Assembly (NCBI GenBank): GCA_022562155.1
Contig: JADFPV010000013.1
Location: forward strand, 1 to 46,507
DNA length: 46,507 nucleotides
Reading direction: 5' to 3'
Source: Chloroflexota bacterium
GTDB taxonomy: Bacteria > Chloroflexota > Dehalococcoidia > DSTF01 > RBG-16-68-14
Under the pieces are notes generated by a model. It saw only the letters and a program-made list of their open reading frames with translations. It did no database searches and had not been told where the DNA came from. Both the position numbers and the translations under genes were made by a program. Shown piece after piece: positions 23,071 through 31,285 of this stretch; the stretch's first letter is position 1, and the number at the start of each line of letters is the position of its first letter.

Positions 23071-23501
23071 CTTCGGCACGAAGGCTATGCTTCGACTCGA
23101 ACGCGCTCATCTACTACCTGAACTCGGTAGAGCCGTACGCGGCAGCGATCCGTACGCTGCTGGACGATATCCGGGTCGGACGAAGGGAAGGTATGCTCTC
23201 TGTCGTTACAGAGATCGAACTGCTTGTCAGGCCACTTAGGGATGGCACGCTACAGGACGTGGAGCGCGTCAGGGCCTTGATGGATGCTCAGGGATTCAAC
23301 GTTGTGCCCCTCGACAGGGAGATCGCCCGTGCAGCCGCGGGGGTTCGAGCTGAGAGCGGTCTACGGCTTCCGGACGCGGCGGTCGTCGCGACCGCAATGG
23401 TGACTGGGTGCGACGTCATCGTTGGAAACGACGCGCGATGCGCGAAGCGCGTGAAGGAGATTCCGTACTTGTTGCTCGACGACCTGGTCGAGAAGGAGTA
23501 A
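23058..23501 (+). CDS. PIN-domain toxin (VapC-like), probable ATC start
   Basis: The PIN fold is complete only if translation begins upstream of ATG 23193. It includes LCFDSNALIYYL with the first acidic Asp, TEIELL with Glu, LPDAAVVATA with Asp, and GNDARC with Asp. That makes about 147 residues. Between the in-frame stop at 23037-23039 and the motif there is no ATG, GTG or TTG. ATC 23058 sits seven bases after a perfect AGGAGG (23045-23050) and overlaps the antitoxin end. VapC-type proteins are Mg-dependent RNases. A rare start codon, a start-codon mutation or a sequence error are all possible. Confidence 0.75.
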   Translation: MQSLASARRLCFDSNALIYYLNSVEPYAAAIRTLLDDIRVGRREGMLSVVTEIELLVRPLRDGTLQDVERVRALMDAQGFNVVPLDREIARAAAGVRAESGLRLPDAAVVATAMVTGCDVIVGNDARCAKRVKEIPYLLLDDLVEKE

Positions 23502-23517
23502 CGAAAGGAGACCGGAC

Positions 23518-24189
23518 ATGTGGCGGTTGTTGTTGGTAGTTGTGATTGCGAGCCTCGGGCTTGCGGCTTGTGGAGATGACGAAGTTGACGTGCAGGAGTT
23601 CTACCGGCGCCTGAGTGCGTTAGAAAATGGTACGTTCACTGTGACCTATGAGATGGAAACGATAACGAAGTCCGAGACGGAGGTTCGCGACCTGGTCTGG
23701 TATCACGATCGCGTGGCAGACTTCCCGTTGCCGCTTGAGCGGGTGGATCTGTCCGGCGATTTCGGCTTCATCGCGAGGATAAGTGGGCCAATTGCCTACG
23801 CGTGCGGTGGGGAGGCTGGAGTCGACCGTCTGTGCTCGCTGGACGGACGCAGGGTGTCCGAGCCCGAGCACTGGTTTGTAAGGCCGACGTTGGATCGGAA
23901 CAGGGCAACAGTTATCGACAGCTGGAGTGAAAGGATCGCTGGCTACGAGGCCGAGTGCTACGAGATCGAAACGGTCCCCGTCGCCGCGCCATATGCGACG
24001 CACGAGATGTGCCTCTCAGAAGACGGGCTGCTCCTCTTTGGCGAGACCGGCCCGTTCGAGTCGCCTGACCCTGATGTAGCAGGCATGGTGATCAGCATGA
24101 TTGCAATCGAAGCGAAGACAGAAGTGGCTGATGACGCGTTCGAGCCGCCGTATCCGGTCATAGACCGGACAGGATCCCAAGCTGAGTAG
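23518..24189 (+). CDS. Putative lipoprotein of unknown function
   Basis: A 223-residue protein starting with a lipoprotein signal (RLLLVVVIASLGLAACGDD); Cys 18 would be lipidated. The rest is soluble, acidic, with four further Cys in two nearby pairs (ACGGEAGVDRLC and ECYEIE...EMC), possibly disulfides. No family is recognised. A good AAAGGAG ribosome site precedes ATG. It lies between the PIN toxin and leuC in an operon otherwise for leucine synthesis. Confidence 0.7.
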   Translation: MWRLLLVVVIASLGLAACGDDEVDVQEFYRRLSALENGTFTVTYEMETITKSETEVRDLVWYHDRVADFPLPLERVDLSGDFGFIARISGPIAYACGGEAGVDRLCSLDGRRVSEPEHWFVRPTLDRNRATVIDSWSERIAGYEAECYEIETVPVAAPYATHEMCLSEDGLLLFGETGPFESPDPDVAGMVISMIAIEAKTEVADDAFEPPYPVIDRTGSQAE

Positions 24190-24218
24190 AGTAGACTGAA
24201 GAAAGAAAGGCCAAAATC

Positions 24219-25487
24219 ATGGGAATGACGCTCGCGGAGAAGATCCTGGCCGCCAAGTGTGGCAAGAAGGAGGTCTCGCCTGGCGACCTGATCAACGCAA
24301 AGGTCGACCTGGTGATGGCGAATGACATCACCGCGCCGATCGCCATCCGCCAGTTCGAAAAGCTGGGCGTGAAGGACGTGTTCGACAAGTCGCGCGTGGT
24401 CTTCGTGCCGTCGCACTTCATGCCGCCACGCGACATCGCGACCGCCGAGCAGGGCAAGGTAATGCGCGAATTCGCCCACAAGATGGGCATCGTCTGGTAC
24501 GAGCTGGGGCAGGCCGGCATCGAGCACATCCTGCTGCCCTGGAAGGGCCACGTTGTGCCTGGCGATCTCTACTGCGGCGCCGACTCCCACACGCCAACAT
24601 GCGGTGCGCTAGGGGCTTTTTCCTGCGGTATGGGCAGCACGGACATCGCCGTCGCGATGGCGACGGGCGAAGTCTGGATGAAGGTGCCGGCGACGATGCG
24701 TCTGATCTACCACGGCAAGATGCAGAACTGGACGCGCAGCAAGGACCTGATCCTGCACACGATCGGCGAGATCGGCACGGACGGCGCGACGTACATGGCG
24801 ATGCAGTTCGAGGGCGAGGCGCTCAAGGACATGTCGATGGACGCGCGCTTCACGATGACGAACATGGCCGCGGAGGCGGGTGGTAAGACCGGCTTGATGA
24901 TCCCCGATGAGGTGACAATCGAGTACGTTACGCCGCGCGCCCAGCACGAATGGACCGTCTACAAGCCGGACCCGGACGCCGTGTACGAGAAGACGTTCGA
25001 GTTCGATGCTTCGACGATCGAACCGACCGTCGCGATGCCGTACAGCCCGGGGAACACGAAGACCATCTCGGAGGTCGCGAAGGAGAACATCGAGATCGAC
25101 CAGGTGTTCATCGGCTCATGCACCAACGCGCGCATGGAGGACCTGCGTGAGGCCGCCGAGATCATGCGCGGCCGCATGATCGCACCCAACATCCGCTGTA
25201 TCGTCATTCCGGCGACGCAGGACATCTTCAAAGAAGCGCTGAAGGAGGGGCTGATCCAGGTCTTTACGGACTCCGGCTGCCAGGTCAGCGCGGCCACCTG
25301 CGGCCCCTGCCTGGGCGGCCACTACGGCGTGCTCGCGGAGGGCGAGCGCTGTGTATCGACGTCGAACAGAAACTTCCCGGGCCGCATGGGCCACCCCAAG
25401 GCCGAAGCGTACCTGGTGAACCCGCCGGTCGCCGCCGCCGCGGCAATAGCCGGACGCATCGTCCATCCAGATGAGGTGGCGAGATGA
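24219..25487 (+). CDS. leuC: 3-isopropylmalate dehydratase large subunit
   Basis: A 422-residue aconitase-family protein. The 4Fe-4S ligands are in GSCTNAR and CGPCLGGH, and GADSHT is also present. The shorter length than E. coli LeuC fits the HacA/archaeal-type group, which may also act on citramalate-derived substrates. With LeuD it isomerises 2- to 3-isopropylmalate, and probably citramalate from CimA. The stop overlaps leuD by four bases. Confidence 0.93.
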   Translation: MGMTLAEKILAAKCGKKEVSPGDLINAKVDLVMANDITAPIAIRQFEKLGVKDVFDKSRVVFVPSHFMPPRDIATAEQGKVMREFAHKMGIVWYELGQAGIEHILLPWKGHVVPGDLYCGADSHTPTCGALGAFSCGMGSTDIAVAMATGEVWMKVPATMRLIYHGKMQNWTRSKDLILHTIGEIGTDGATYMAMQFEGEALKDMSMDARFTMTNMAAEAGGKTGLMIPDEVTIEYVTPRAQHEWTVYKPDPDAVYEKTFEFDASTIEPTVAMPYSPGNTKTISEVAKENIEIDQVFIGSCTNARMEDLREAAEIMRGRMIAPNIRCIVIPATQDIFKEALKEGLIQVFTDSGCQVSAATCGPCLGGHYGVLAEGERCVSTSNRNFPGRMGHPKAEAYLVNPPVAAAAAIAGRIVHPDEVAR

Positions 25488-25984
25488 AAGGTAAAGCTCA
25501 CAAGTTCGGAGACCACGTCGATACCGACCAGATCATTCCGGCTGCGTACCTGGTGACGACTGATCCCAAAGAGCTGGCCATCCACTGCATGGAGACGCCC
25601 GATCCGGACTTCATGAAACGCGTGAAGGACGGCGACGTCATGATCGCCGGTATCGATTTCGGCTGCGGCTCGTCGCGCGAACATGCGCCGATCGCGATCA
25701 TGGGCGCCGGTGTGTCGTGCGTCATTGCGAAGAGCTTCGCGCGCATCTTCTTCCGCAACTCGATCAATCTCGGCCTGCCTGTGCTCGAGAGCCCGGAGGC
25801 CGCCGACGCCATCGAGCAGGGCGACGAGATCGACGTCGATCTTGCGACCGGCACGATCCGTAACCTGACGACCGAGCAGACCTTTACAGCCAAGCCGTTC
25901 GAGCCGTTCATGATGGACATCATCGAGGCCGGTGGTCTGGTGGAGTACACCAAGAAGAAGCTGGCCGCGAAGGCTGCGTCGTGA
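25484..25984 (+). CDS. leuD: 3-isopropylmalate dehydratase small subunit
   Basis: A 166-residue swivel-domain protein of the short HacB/archaeal-type (E. coli LeuD is about 200). DHVDTDQIIPA near the N-terminus and GCGSSREHAP mark substrate binding. It works as a heterodimer with LeuC and starts within the leuC stop (ATGA). Confidence 0.93.
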   Translation: MKGKAHKFGDHVDTDQIIPAAYLVTTDPKELAIHCMETPDPDFMKRVKDGDVMIAGIDFGCGSSREHAPIAIMGAGVSCVIAKSFARIFFRNSINLGLPVLESPEAADAIEQGDEIDVDLATGTIRNLTTEQTFTAKPFEPFMMDIIEAGGLVEYTKKKLAAKAAS

Positions 25985-26037
25985 GTAAGGCAACTCCCGA
26001 TTGTGCCTGACCGAATATATGGTAAGGTGATCGCGCA

Positions 26038-26133
26038 ATGAGAACACTCTCAGCGCATCTGATGGAGGAACTTTCACGCCCCCGACGTTGTCGGGGGCAG
26101 GTGATTGGCGCTACCTCCGCGCCGATCGCTTGA
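26038..26133 (+). CDS. Upstream ORF in the cimA leader
   Basis: A 31-codon ORF (ATG 26038 to TGA 26131). A possible promoter (TTGTGC 26001-26006, TAAGGT 26023-26028) would start transcription a few bases before ATG, making it leaderless. The peptide is basic in the middle and has no Leu/Ile run. Two stable hairpins lie inside it, one showing the complement of the cimA ribosome site in its loop. Confidence 0.35.
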   Translation: MRTLSAHLMEELSRPRRCRGQVIGATSAPIA

Positions 26134-26174
26134 ACGCGGCCCGCCATAGGCGGACTTATCATCTAACGGAGGTA
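26078..26174 (+). promoter_or_regulatory. cimA leader: Candidate cimA translational switch
   Basis: The first hairpin is GCCCCCGA with TCGGGGGC (26078-26098). The second has arms 26104-26111 and 26119-26126 (8 bp, one G-T) and a seven-base loop TACCTCC (26112-26118). TACCTCCG (26112-26119) is the perfect complement of CGGAGGTA (26167-26174), the cimA ribosome site. Loop-to-ribosome-site pairing would repress cimA translation. Confidence 0.5.
26141..26160. repeat. Dispersed palindrome with GGCGGACTTATC tail
   Basis: CCGCC ATA GGCGG followed by ACTTATC. The same tail follows the palindromes in the two pseudo-tRNAs near 347-367 and 446-466. It lies between the upstream ORF and the cimA ribosome site. 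Confidence 0.6.
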
Positions 26175-26181
26175 CCCATAC

Positions 26182-27753
26182 ATGCAGGTTGAACTTTACG
26201 ATACGACGCTGAGGGACGGCGCCCAGATGGAAGGCATCTCCCTCTCGGTCGAGGACAAGCTCAAGATCGCCGCCAAGCTCGACGAGCTGGGCATCCACTA
26301 CATCGAGGGTGGCTGGCCGGGATCGAACCCGAAGGACGTTGAGTTCTTCGAGCGCGCGAAGTCGCTGAAGTTCAAGAACGCGAAGCTCGCCGCGTTCGGC
26401 AGCACACGCCGCGTCGGCGGCAGCGTCGAGGACGACGCGAACCTGAAGGCACTGCTGGACGCCGAGACGCCGGTCGTGACGCTCGTCGGCAAGGCGAACG
26501 ACGTTCACGTCCGCGACGTGCTAGAGACGACGACCGAAGAGAACTTGGCGATGATCGCCGACTCGATCCGCTTCCTTAAGGAGCAGGGCCGGACGGTCTT
26601 TTTCGACGCCGAACACTACTTCGACGGCTACTTCTCGGACGCGGACTACGCGCTCCAGTGCCTGAAGTCAGCCGCCTCTGCGGGCGTCGACGCGGTGGCG
26701 CTCTGCGACACCAACGGCGGCACGATCACGAAGAAGATGGTCGAGGCGTTGCGGGCGGCCCGCGATGCCGTCGACGTTGACGTGCAGATCCACGTCCACA
26801 ACGACGCGGGCCTTGCGATCGCCAACTCGCTGGCGGCGGTTGAGGAGGGCGTGTCTGCCGTGCAGGGCTGCATCAACGGCTACGGCGACAAGTGCGGGAA
26901 TGCCGACCTGGCGGCCGTGATCGCCAACCTCCAGCTCAAGATGGGCATTAGTGTGATCTCAGACGAGCAGCTCGCGCACCTGACCGAAGTCTCCCACTAC
27001 ATCAGCGAGATCGTGAACGTCGTCCCGGCGCCGTTCCAGCCGTATGTCGGCGCCAGCGCGTTCGCGCACAAGGCCGGCCTGCACACGGACGGCATCATCA
27101 AGGCCGCGCAGTCTTACCAGCACATTCCGCCGGAGCTTGTAGGAAACCAGAACCGGCTGCTCATATCGGAGCTGGGCGGCAGCAGGGGACTGCAGGCGAT
27201 GGTGAAGAGCGCGGGCATCGACGTTGAGCTGACGCGCGACGACGCCCGCAAGGTGCTCGAGCAGGTCAAGCAGCACGAGAGCGAAGGGTATCAGTACGAA
27301 GGCGCGGAAGCTTCGTTCGAGATGCTCGTGCGCCGGTCGCTGACCGGATACACAGCACCGTTCGAGCTAGAGGACTTCTGGGTCGTGCAGCGCCGCGCGA
27401 CCGAGACCAAAGAGCACGGCCGTGAGATGCAGACCGAGGCGATGGTGAAGGTTCGTGTGGGTGACGAGATGATCCAGACCGCTGCCGATGGTGTTGGTCC
27501 GGTCAACGCGCTGGACGCTGCGGTACGCAAGGCGGTCGTCACGTTCTATCCGCAAATTGAACACATCAAACTGATCGACTACAAGGTGCGCATTATCGAT
27601 TCGGCGGCTGGTACCGGCGCATCGGTGCGGGTGCTGATCGAGTCGACGGACGGCGACCATGTCGCGAGCACCGTCGGCGCGTCGACCGACATCATCGAGG
27701 CATCCTGGCTCGCCCTTAACGACGCCTTGGAGTACTGGCTGCTGGAGCGGTAG
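26182..27753 (+). CDS. cimA: (R)-citramalate synthase
   Basis: A 523-residue relative of LeuA. YDTTLRDGAQMEGIS, with Met-Glu in place of the SPG of LeuA, is the CimA signature. The catalytic barrel, the metal-binding HVHNDAGLA and a C-terminal LeuA-dimer-like domain follow. It makes citramalate from pyruvate and acetyl-CoA, giving the threonine-independent route to isoleucine. It fits with LeuC/LeuD just upstream, which also handle citramalate. The leader has strong structures. Confidence 0.93.
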   Translation: MQVELYDTTLRDGAQMEGISLSVEDKLKIAAKLDELGIHYIEGGWPGSNPKDVEFFERAKSLKFKNAKLAAFGSTRRVGGSVEDDANLKALLDAETPVVTLVGKANDVHVRDVLETTTEENLAMIADSIRFLKEQGRTVFFDAEHYFDGYFSDADYALQCLKSAASAGVDAVALCDTNGGTITKKMVEALRAARDAVDVDVQIHVHNDAGLAIANSLAAVEEGVSAVQGCINGYGDKCGNADLAAVIANLQLKMGISVISDEQLAHLTEVSHYISEIVNVVPAPFQPYVGASAFAHKAGLHTDGIIKAAQSYQHIPPELVGNQNRLLISELGGSRGLQAMVKSAGIDVELTRDDARKVLEQVKQHESEGYQYEGAEASFEMLVRRSLTGYTAPFELEDFWVVQRRATETKEHGREMQTEAMVKVRVGDEMIQTAADGVGPVNALDAAVRKAVVTFYPQIEHIKLIDYKVRIIDSAAGTGASVRVLIESTDGDHVASTVGASTDIIEASWLALNDALEYWLLER

Positions 27754-27755
27754 CC

Positions 27756-28268
27756 ATGCCCAACCTCGACCACATCCAATCGCTCTACGACTACAACGCG
27801 TGGGCGAACGGCCACCTGCTCGATGCGGCCGCGTCACTAGGCCAGGCTGACCTCGCCAAGGATCTCGGCGCGAGTTTTGGCAGTGTCGAGGGCAACCTCC
27901 TGCACGTTCTCTGGGCGCAGTGTACCTGGCTCCAGCGCTTTGCAGGCGGCGAGACCCCGGACGTGCCGAGGCCCGGCGCGGGAACCGATGCGATTCGAGA
28001 TGCCTACGCTACTTCCAACGATGCGCTTCGTGGCTACGTGGGTTCGCTGAGCGACACGGACCTCGCGAACACGCTCTCGTACACAGACACGCGTGGCGAT
28101 GCGTACGAGCCGCCGTTGTGGCAACCGCTGGTGCACCTCGTGAACCACGGGACGCATCATCGTGCGGAGTGCGCGATGCTGCTGACGTCGTTGGGTTCGC
28201 CGCCGCGCCAACTCGATTACATGTTCTTCGAATTGGAGCGTGCGGGAGCACCCCCACGGCTGACTTAG
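27756..28268 (+). CDS. DinB-family protein
   Basis: A 170-residue four-helix-bundle protein. Metal-binding His are expected in NLLHVLWAQ (near 49) and LVNHGTHHRAE (near 128-134). DinB/YfiT-like proteins include metal-dependent thiol transferases such as bacillithiol or mycothiol S-transferases; the substrate is unknown. ATG lies two bases after the cimA stop, so it is co-transcribed. The 3' end overlaps the convergent gene. Confidence 0.85.
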   Translation: MPNLDHIQSLYDYNAWANGHLLDAAASLGQADLAKDLGASFGSVEGNLLHVLWAQCTWLQRFAGGETPDVPRPGAGTDAIRDAYATSNDALRGYVGSLSDTDLANTLSYTDTRGDAYEPPLWQPLVHLVNHGTHHRAECAMLLTSLGSPPRQLDYMFFELERAGAPPRLT

Positions 28269-28861
28269 GGCTGGCCTTCGATTGTGACTGAGCCTTCGGT
28301 CAGGATGACAGTGTAGGTGTGCGGTTCGAGGCCGAGATTGTCTAGGCCCTCCTCTATTGGATCCTCTAGCTGGCCTTCGAGCCATAAGTGCAGAGGATCC
28401 GGAACGCTGCCGATGTCGATGTCTTCGATGTCGATCAAGAGACGGTTGCCTCTCAGTTCCACCGTGCCTCGCAGCTTGAATTTCACATCGAAGATGCCCC
28501 AGCTCCGGAGCGTGGCCGTCGCCTCGCCGTAGCCGTCGTGAATACAAATCTGGGCGTCATCGAAGTCAGGACCGTCATTGTTGATCCAGTCAACAGCGCG
28601 AGAAGTCACCTCGCTCTCGGTGAAGGTGACGGAGGCGGGTGAGCCGGCGTCGAGCGTCGCGTCGAAGTCTTCCCACTTCTCTTGGAACGAGTCAGAAAAA
28701 GCGTCGCTCACGACGATGGGACCACCGCCTGGTGTGCAGTCGTCGGGCCCGCCGCTGATGGCCAGTACTCCAAGAACACCGCCTAACGCAACGGTCAAGG
28801 CGATAAGGCTTCCAATGACGAGGATGATTCGACCGGGCCAAGTCGCGATGAGAAACGTCAT
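28265..28861 (-). CDS. Membrane-anchored LmeA/DUF2993-like protein
   Basis: A 198-residue protein with one N-terminal membrane helix (about 10-36) and an extracytoplasmic beta-rich domain. It carries VTSRAVDWIN early, a VKFKLRGTVELRGNRLLIDIEDI stretch in two strands, and a TYTVILTEGSVTIEG end. This pattern resembles lipid-binding DUF2993/LmeA proteins (TULIP-like). It starts one base after the MmpL stop, so the two are probably one unit for lipid or envelope handling. The assignment is tentative. Confidence 0.55.
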   Translation of the reverse strand: MTFLIATWPGRIILVIGSLIALTVALGGVLGVLAISGGPDDCTPGGGPIVVSDAFSDSFQEKWEDFDATLDAGSPASVTFTESEVTSRAVDWINNDGPDFDDAQICIHDGYGEATATLRSWGIFDVKFKLRGTVELRGNRLLIDIEDIDIGSVPDPLHLWLEGQLEDPIEEGLDNLGLEPHTYTVILTEGSVTIEGQP

Positions 28862-28862
28862 G

Positions 28863-31172
28863 CTACTCTCCCATCTTGATCTCGGGCAGCCACTCCAGCC
28901 AGGAGGGCAGGTACCAGTTCCATTCGCCCAGCAGCTTCATGGTGGTCGGCAGGACGAACGCGCGGATCACCGTCGCGTCGATGAGCACAGCGACCGCTAG
29001 GCCGAAGCCAAACTGTTGAATGCCAACATTTCGCATGAAGGCGAAGATGAGCGCCACTGTCACCATGATCGCCGCCGCGTTTGTGATCACGCTGGCGGTA
29101 GCCTTCATGCCGCGCGAGATCGCCTCATCCGTGCTGGCACCCAGCTCGTATTGTTCTTTAATCCTGCTCATCACGAACATCTCGTAGTCGATCGAGAGGC
29201 CGAAGATGATGGTGAACAGGAACAGAGGCAGCCAGGATTCAATAATGCCGGTAGCTTCAAAGTCGAGGACCCCCTCGAGTAAAAAGCCCTCCTGAAACAC
29301 CAACACGAGTAGTCCATAGGCGAAGCCGACAGACAGCAGGTTGAGGATGATCGCGCTGGCCGCGATCACGACAGACCGGAACACCAAGAGGAGGATGATA
29401 AACGCGAGTCCCAGGACGAACGCAAACACGAACGGCGACCTAGAGATGATGTTGTTACGGAAATCGATGTTTCCGGCCGCCGCGCCGGAGACCAGAACGT
29501 CGGCAGAGCTGTCCTCGAACGCCGCTGGGATGAGGTCGTCTCGGAGGTGGTTGACCGCATCGATGGCCCGGTCTTCTCCTGCGTCGGCATTGAGTGGGAT
29601 GAAGCCGATCTCGGTATCACCGGAGTCGTTGAAGGCCGGTTCCTGGGCGAGAGGCCCGAAGAAGGCGTCCGGGTTGCTAAGCGAGACGCTTTCTTGTTCC
29701 ACCAGCGTCACAAGCTCCTGAACGGCTGCCTGGATCTCTGGCGCGAAGACGTTGCCCTTCTCTCCGGCATCGATCACTACTAGCGCAGGCAAGACCAGGC
29801 CAAGAGTAAAGTTCTCTTCAAGAGTGATAAGGGCTTTCTTCCCTTCGGCATCGTCGTGGAAGCTCCTTACGCCATTGAAGCCGAGGTTGAGCGTGAGGAT
29901 AGGGGCCGTTACGGCCAGCAATGCGATGACGGCGACGGTAGCGAAGATCACGGGGCGCTGGAGCACGCGGTCGATGATGAAGGCCCAGACGCCGGTGCCC
30001 TCCTCGCGGTCGCGGCTCAAGAATGGAACGCCCAGCCTATCGATGTTGTCGCCGAGGAAGGCGATCAACGCCGGCAGCAACGTCATAGCACTCACCACAG
30101 CGACGAGGACGATCACGATTGCCGCGAGGCCGAGGCTGCTGAAGACGTTGTCACCCACCAGGAACATCCCGCCCACGGCGAAGACCGTCGTCGCTCCGGC
30201 GAAGACGACGGCCTTGCCCGAGGTGCCCGAGGCGACGCGGAGGGCGTCGTCCTTCGAGCGCCCGGCCCGGCGCTCGTTCCGGAATCGCGTGATGACGAAG
30301 AGCGCGTAATCGATCCCCGTGGCCAGTCCCATCAGCAGCACGATCTGCTCATAGGATTCGTCTATGGCAAAGAACTGGCTGATGATTGTGAGAATCGCAA
30401 CGGCGATGAACACGGCGCTGAACGCCAGGATCAGCGGGACGATGGCGGCGAGTACTGCGCCGAAGGCGAGGATCAGAATGATGAACGTGATCGGCAGATT
30501 GAGGAAGAGCGCGCTACCAAAGTCCTCTTCGATCATCTCGGTTAGTTGTTTCGTGAGCGATGCCGAGCCGCCGATCAGGATCGCATCATCACCAGCGCCC
30601 TGTTGAAATGCTGCCGCCGGTTCGTACTCGGCGACCGCATCGAGCACGAGGTCGATACTGTCTACCGCTTCGTCGATGTCCCCTTCCAGTTCGACGATGA
30701 CGAAGGTCACGTGGCGGTCCTCGCTGGTAAAGGGCGACTGGGCCTGCGAGGCGGGTGGAAGGTCATAGTGGCTTGAGATTTCGGCGACCACGCGCGTGTC
30801 GCTGACGACCGTAGTGTTGCCCGCGGTACTCGTTTCTTCGACGACGATGCCCCGGAGCACGTCCACCAATCCCGTGACCGTCTCCTCATACGCTGCGTCG
30901 TCGACGGTGAGGGTTGGGTGGGAGAAGACGATGAACTCCGTGGGAATATCCTCGTCCTCGCCGAACCGATCTCTGATCAGCTTATCGGCCTTGCCTGTCT
31001 CCCCCGGGGCCGTCTGAACGACGTCGGTGTCGACCTCAATGACCGAGCAGGTCCCGAACGCCAGGATGACGAGTACGAACCAGGCCAACACGACGAGCCG
31101 GCGGTGGCGGGCACTCCACATGGAAATGCGGGCGGTGAAGGAATGGGCTTCAGTAGATGGAGCGTCGGTCAC
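28863..31172 (-). CDS. MMPL-family RND transporter
   Basis: A 769-residue RND protein with the usual plan of one helix, a large outer loop, five or six helices, and the same again. LMGLATGIDYALFVITRFRNE and FGLSIDYEMFVMSRIKEQYELG are the paired MMPL signatures with the proton-relay Asp-Tyr in each half. It exports lipids or other hydrophobic compounds with proton force. The start is GTG 31172, spaced well from AAGGAGG. It is transcribed with the LmeA-like gene. Confidence 0.92.
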   Translation of the reverse strand: MTDAPSTEAHSFTARISMWSARHRRLVVLAWFVLVILAFGTCSVIEVDTDVVQTAPGETGKADKLIRDRFGEDEDIPTEFIVFSHPTLTVDDAAYEETVTGLVDVLRGIVVEETSTAGNTTVVSDTRVVAEISSHYDLPPASQAQSPFTSEDRHVTFVIVELEGDIDEAVDSIDLVLDAVAEYEPAAAFQQGAGDDAILIGGSASLTKQLTEMIEEDFGSALFLNLPITFIILILAFGAVLAAIVPLILAFSAVFIAVAILTIISQFFAIDESYEQIVLLMGLATGIDYALFVITRFRNERRAGRSKDDALRVASGTSGKAVVFAGATTVFAVGGMFLVGDNVFSSLGLAAIVIVLVAVVSAMTLLPALIAFLGDNIDRLGVPFLSRDREEGTGVWAFIIDRVLQRPVIFATVAVIALLAVTAPILTLNLGFNGVRSFHDDAEGKKALITLEENFTLGLVLPALVVIDAGEKGNVFAPEIQAAVQELVTLVEQESVSLSNPDAFFGPLAQEPAFNDSGDTEIGFIPLNADAGEDRAIDAVNHLRDDLIPAAFEDSSADVLVSGAAAGNIDFRNNIISRSPFVFAFVLGLAFIILLLVFRSVVIAASAIILNLLSVGFAYGLLVLVFQEGFLLEGVLDFEATGIIESWLPLFLFTIIFGLSIDYEMFVMSRIKEQYELGASTDEAISRGMKATASVITNAAAIMVTVALIFAFMRNVGIQQFGFGLAVAVLIDATVIRAFVLPTTMKLLGEWNWYLPSWLEWLPEIKMGE

Positions 31173-31192
31173 GTCATCCTCCTTGACTGGGC

Positions 31193-31256
31193 TTGGCTAT
31201 AGGCGAGAGTCACCGTATAGTTGGTTACACTACCTAATCCTAGTTGTTGAGACAAC
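31193..31256. promoter_or_regulatory. Divergent promoters and operator-like palindrome
   Basis: On the plus strand TTGGCT (31193-31198), 17 bases, TATAGT (31216-31221) should drive the binding-protein gene. On the minus strand TTGTCT (31250-31255), 17 bases, TAGTGT (31227-31232) is a weaker candidate for MmpL. GTTGT TGAG ACAAC (31243-31256) overlaps the latter -35 and could be an operator. Confidence 0.5.
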
Positions 31257-31285
31257 CAGCAGGCATGAGAGGTGACGGGACGGAT

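Noticed and set aside
23958-24590. Minus-strand frames opposite the lipoprotein and leuC
   Set aside because: They overlap two convincing genes and show no domain or ribosome site.
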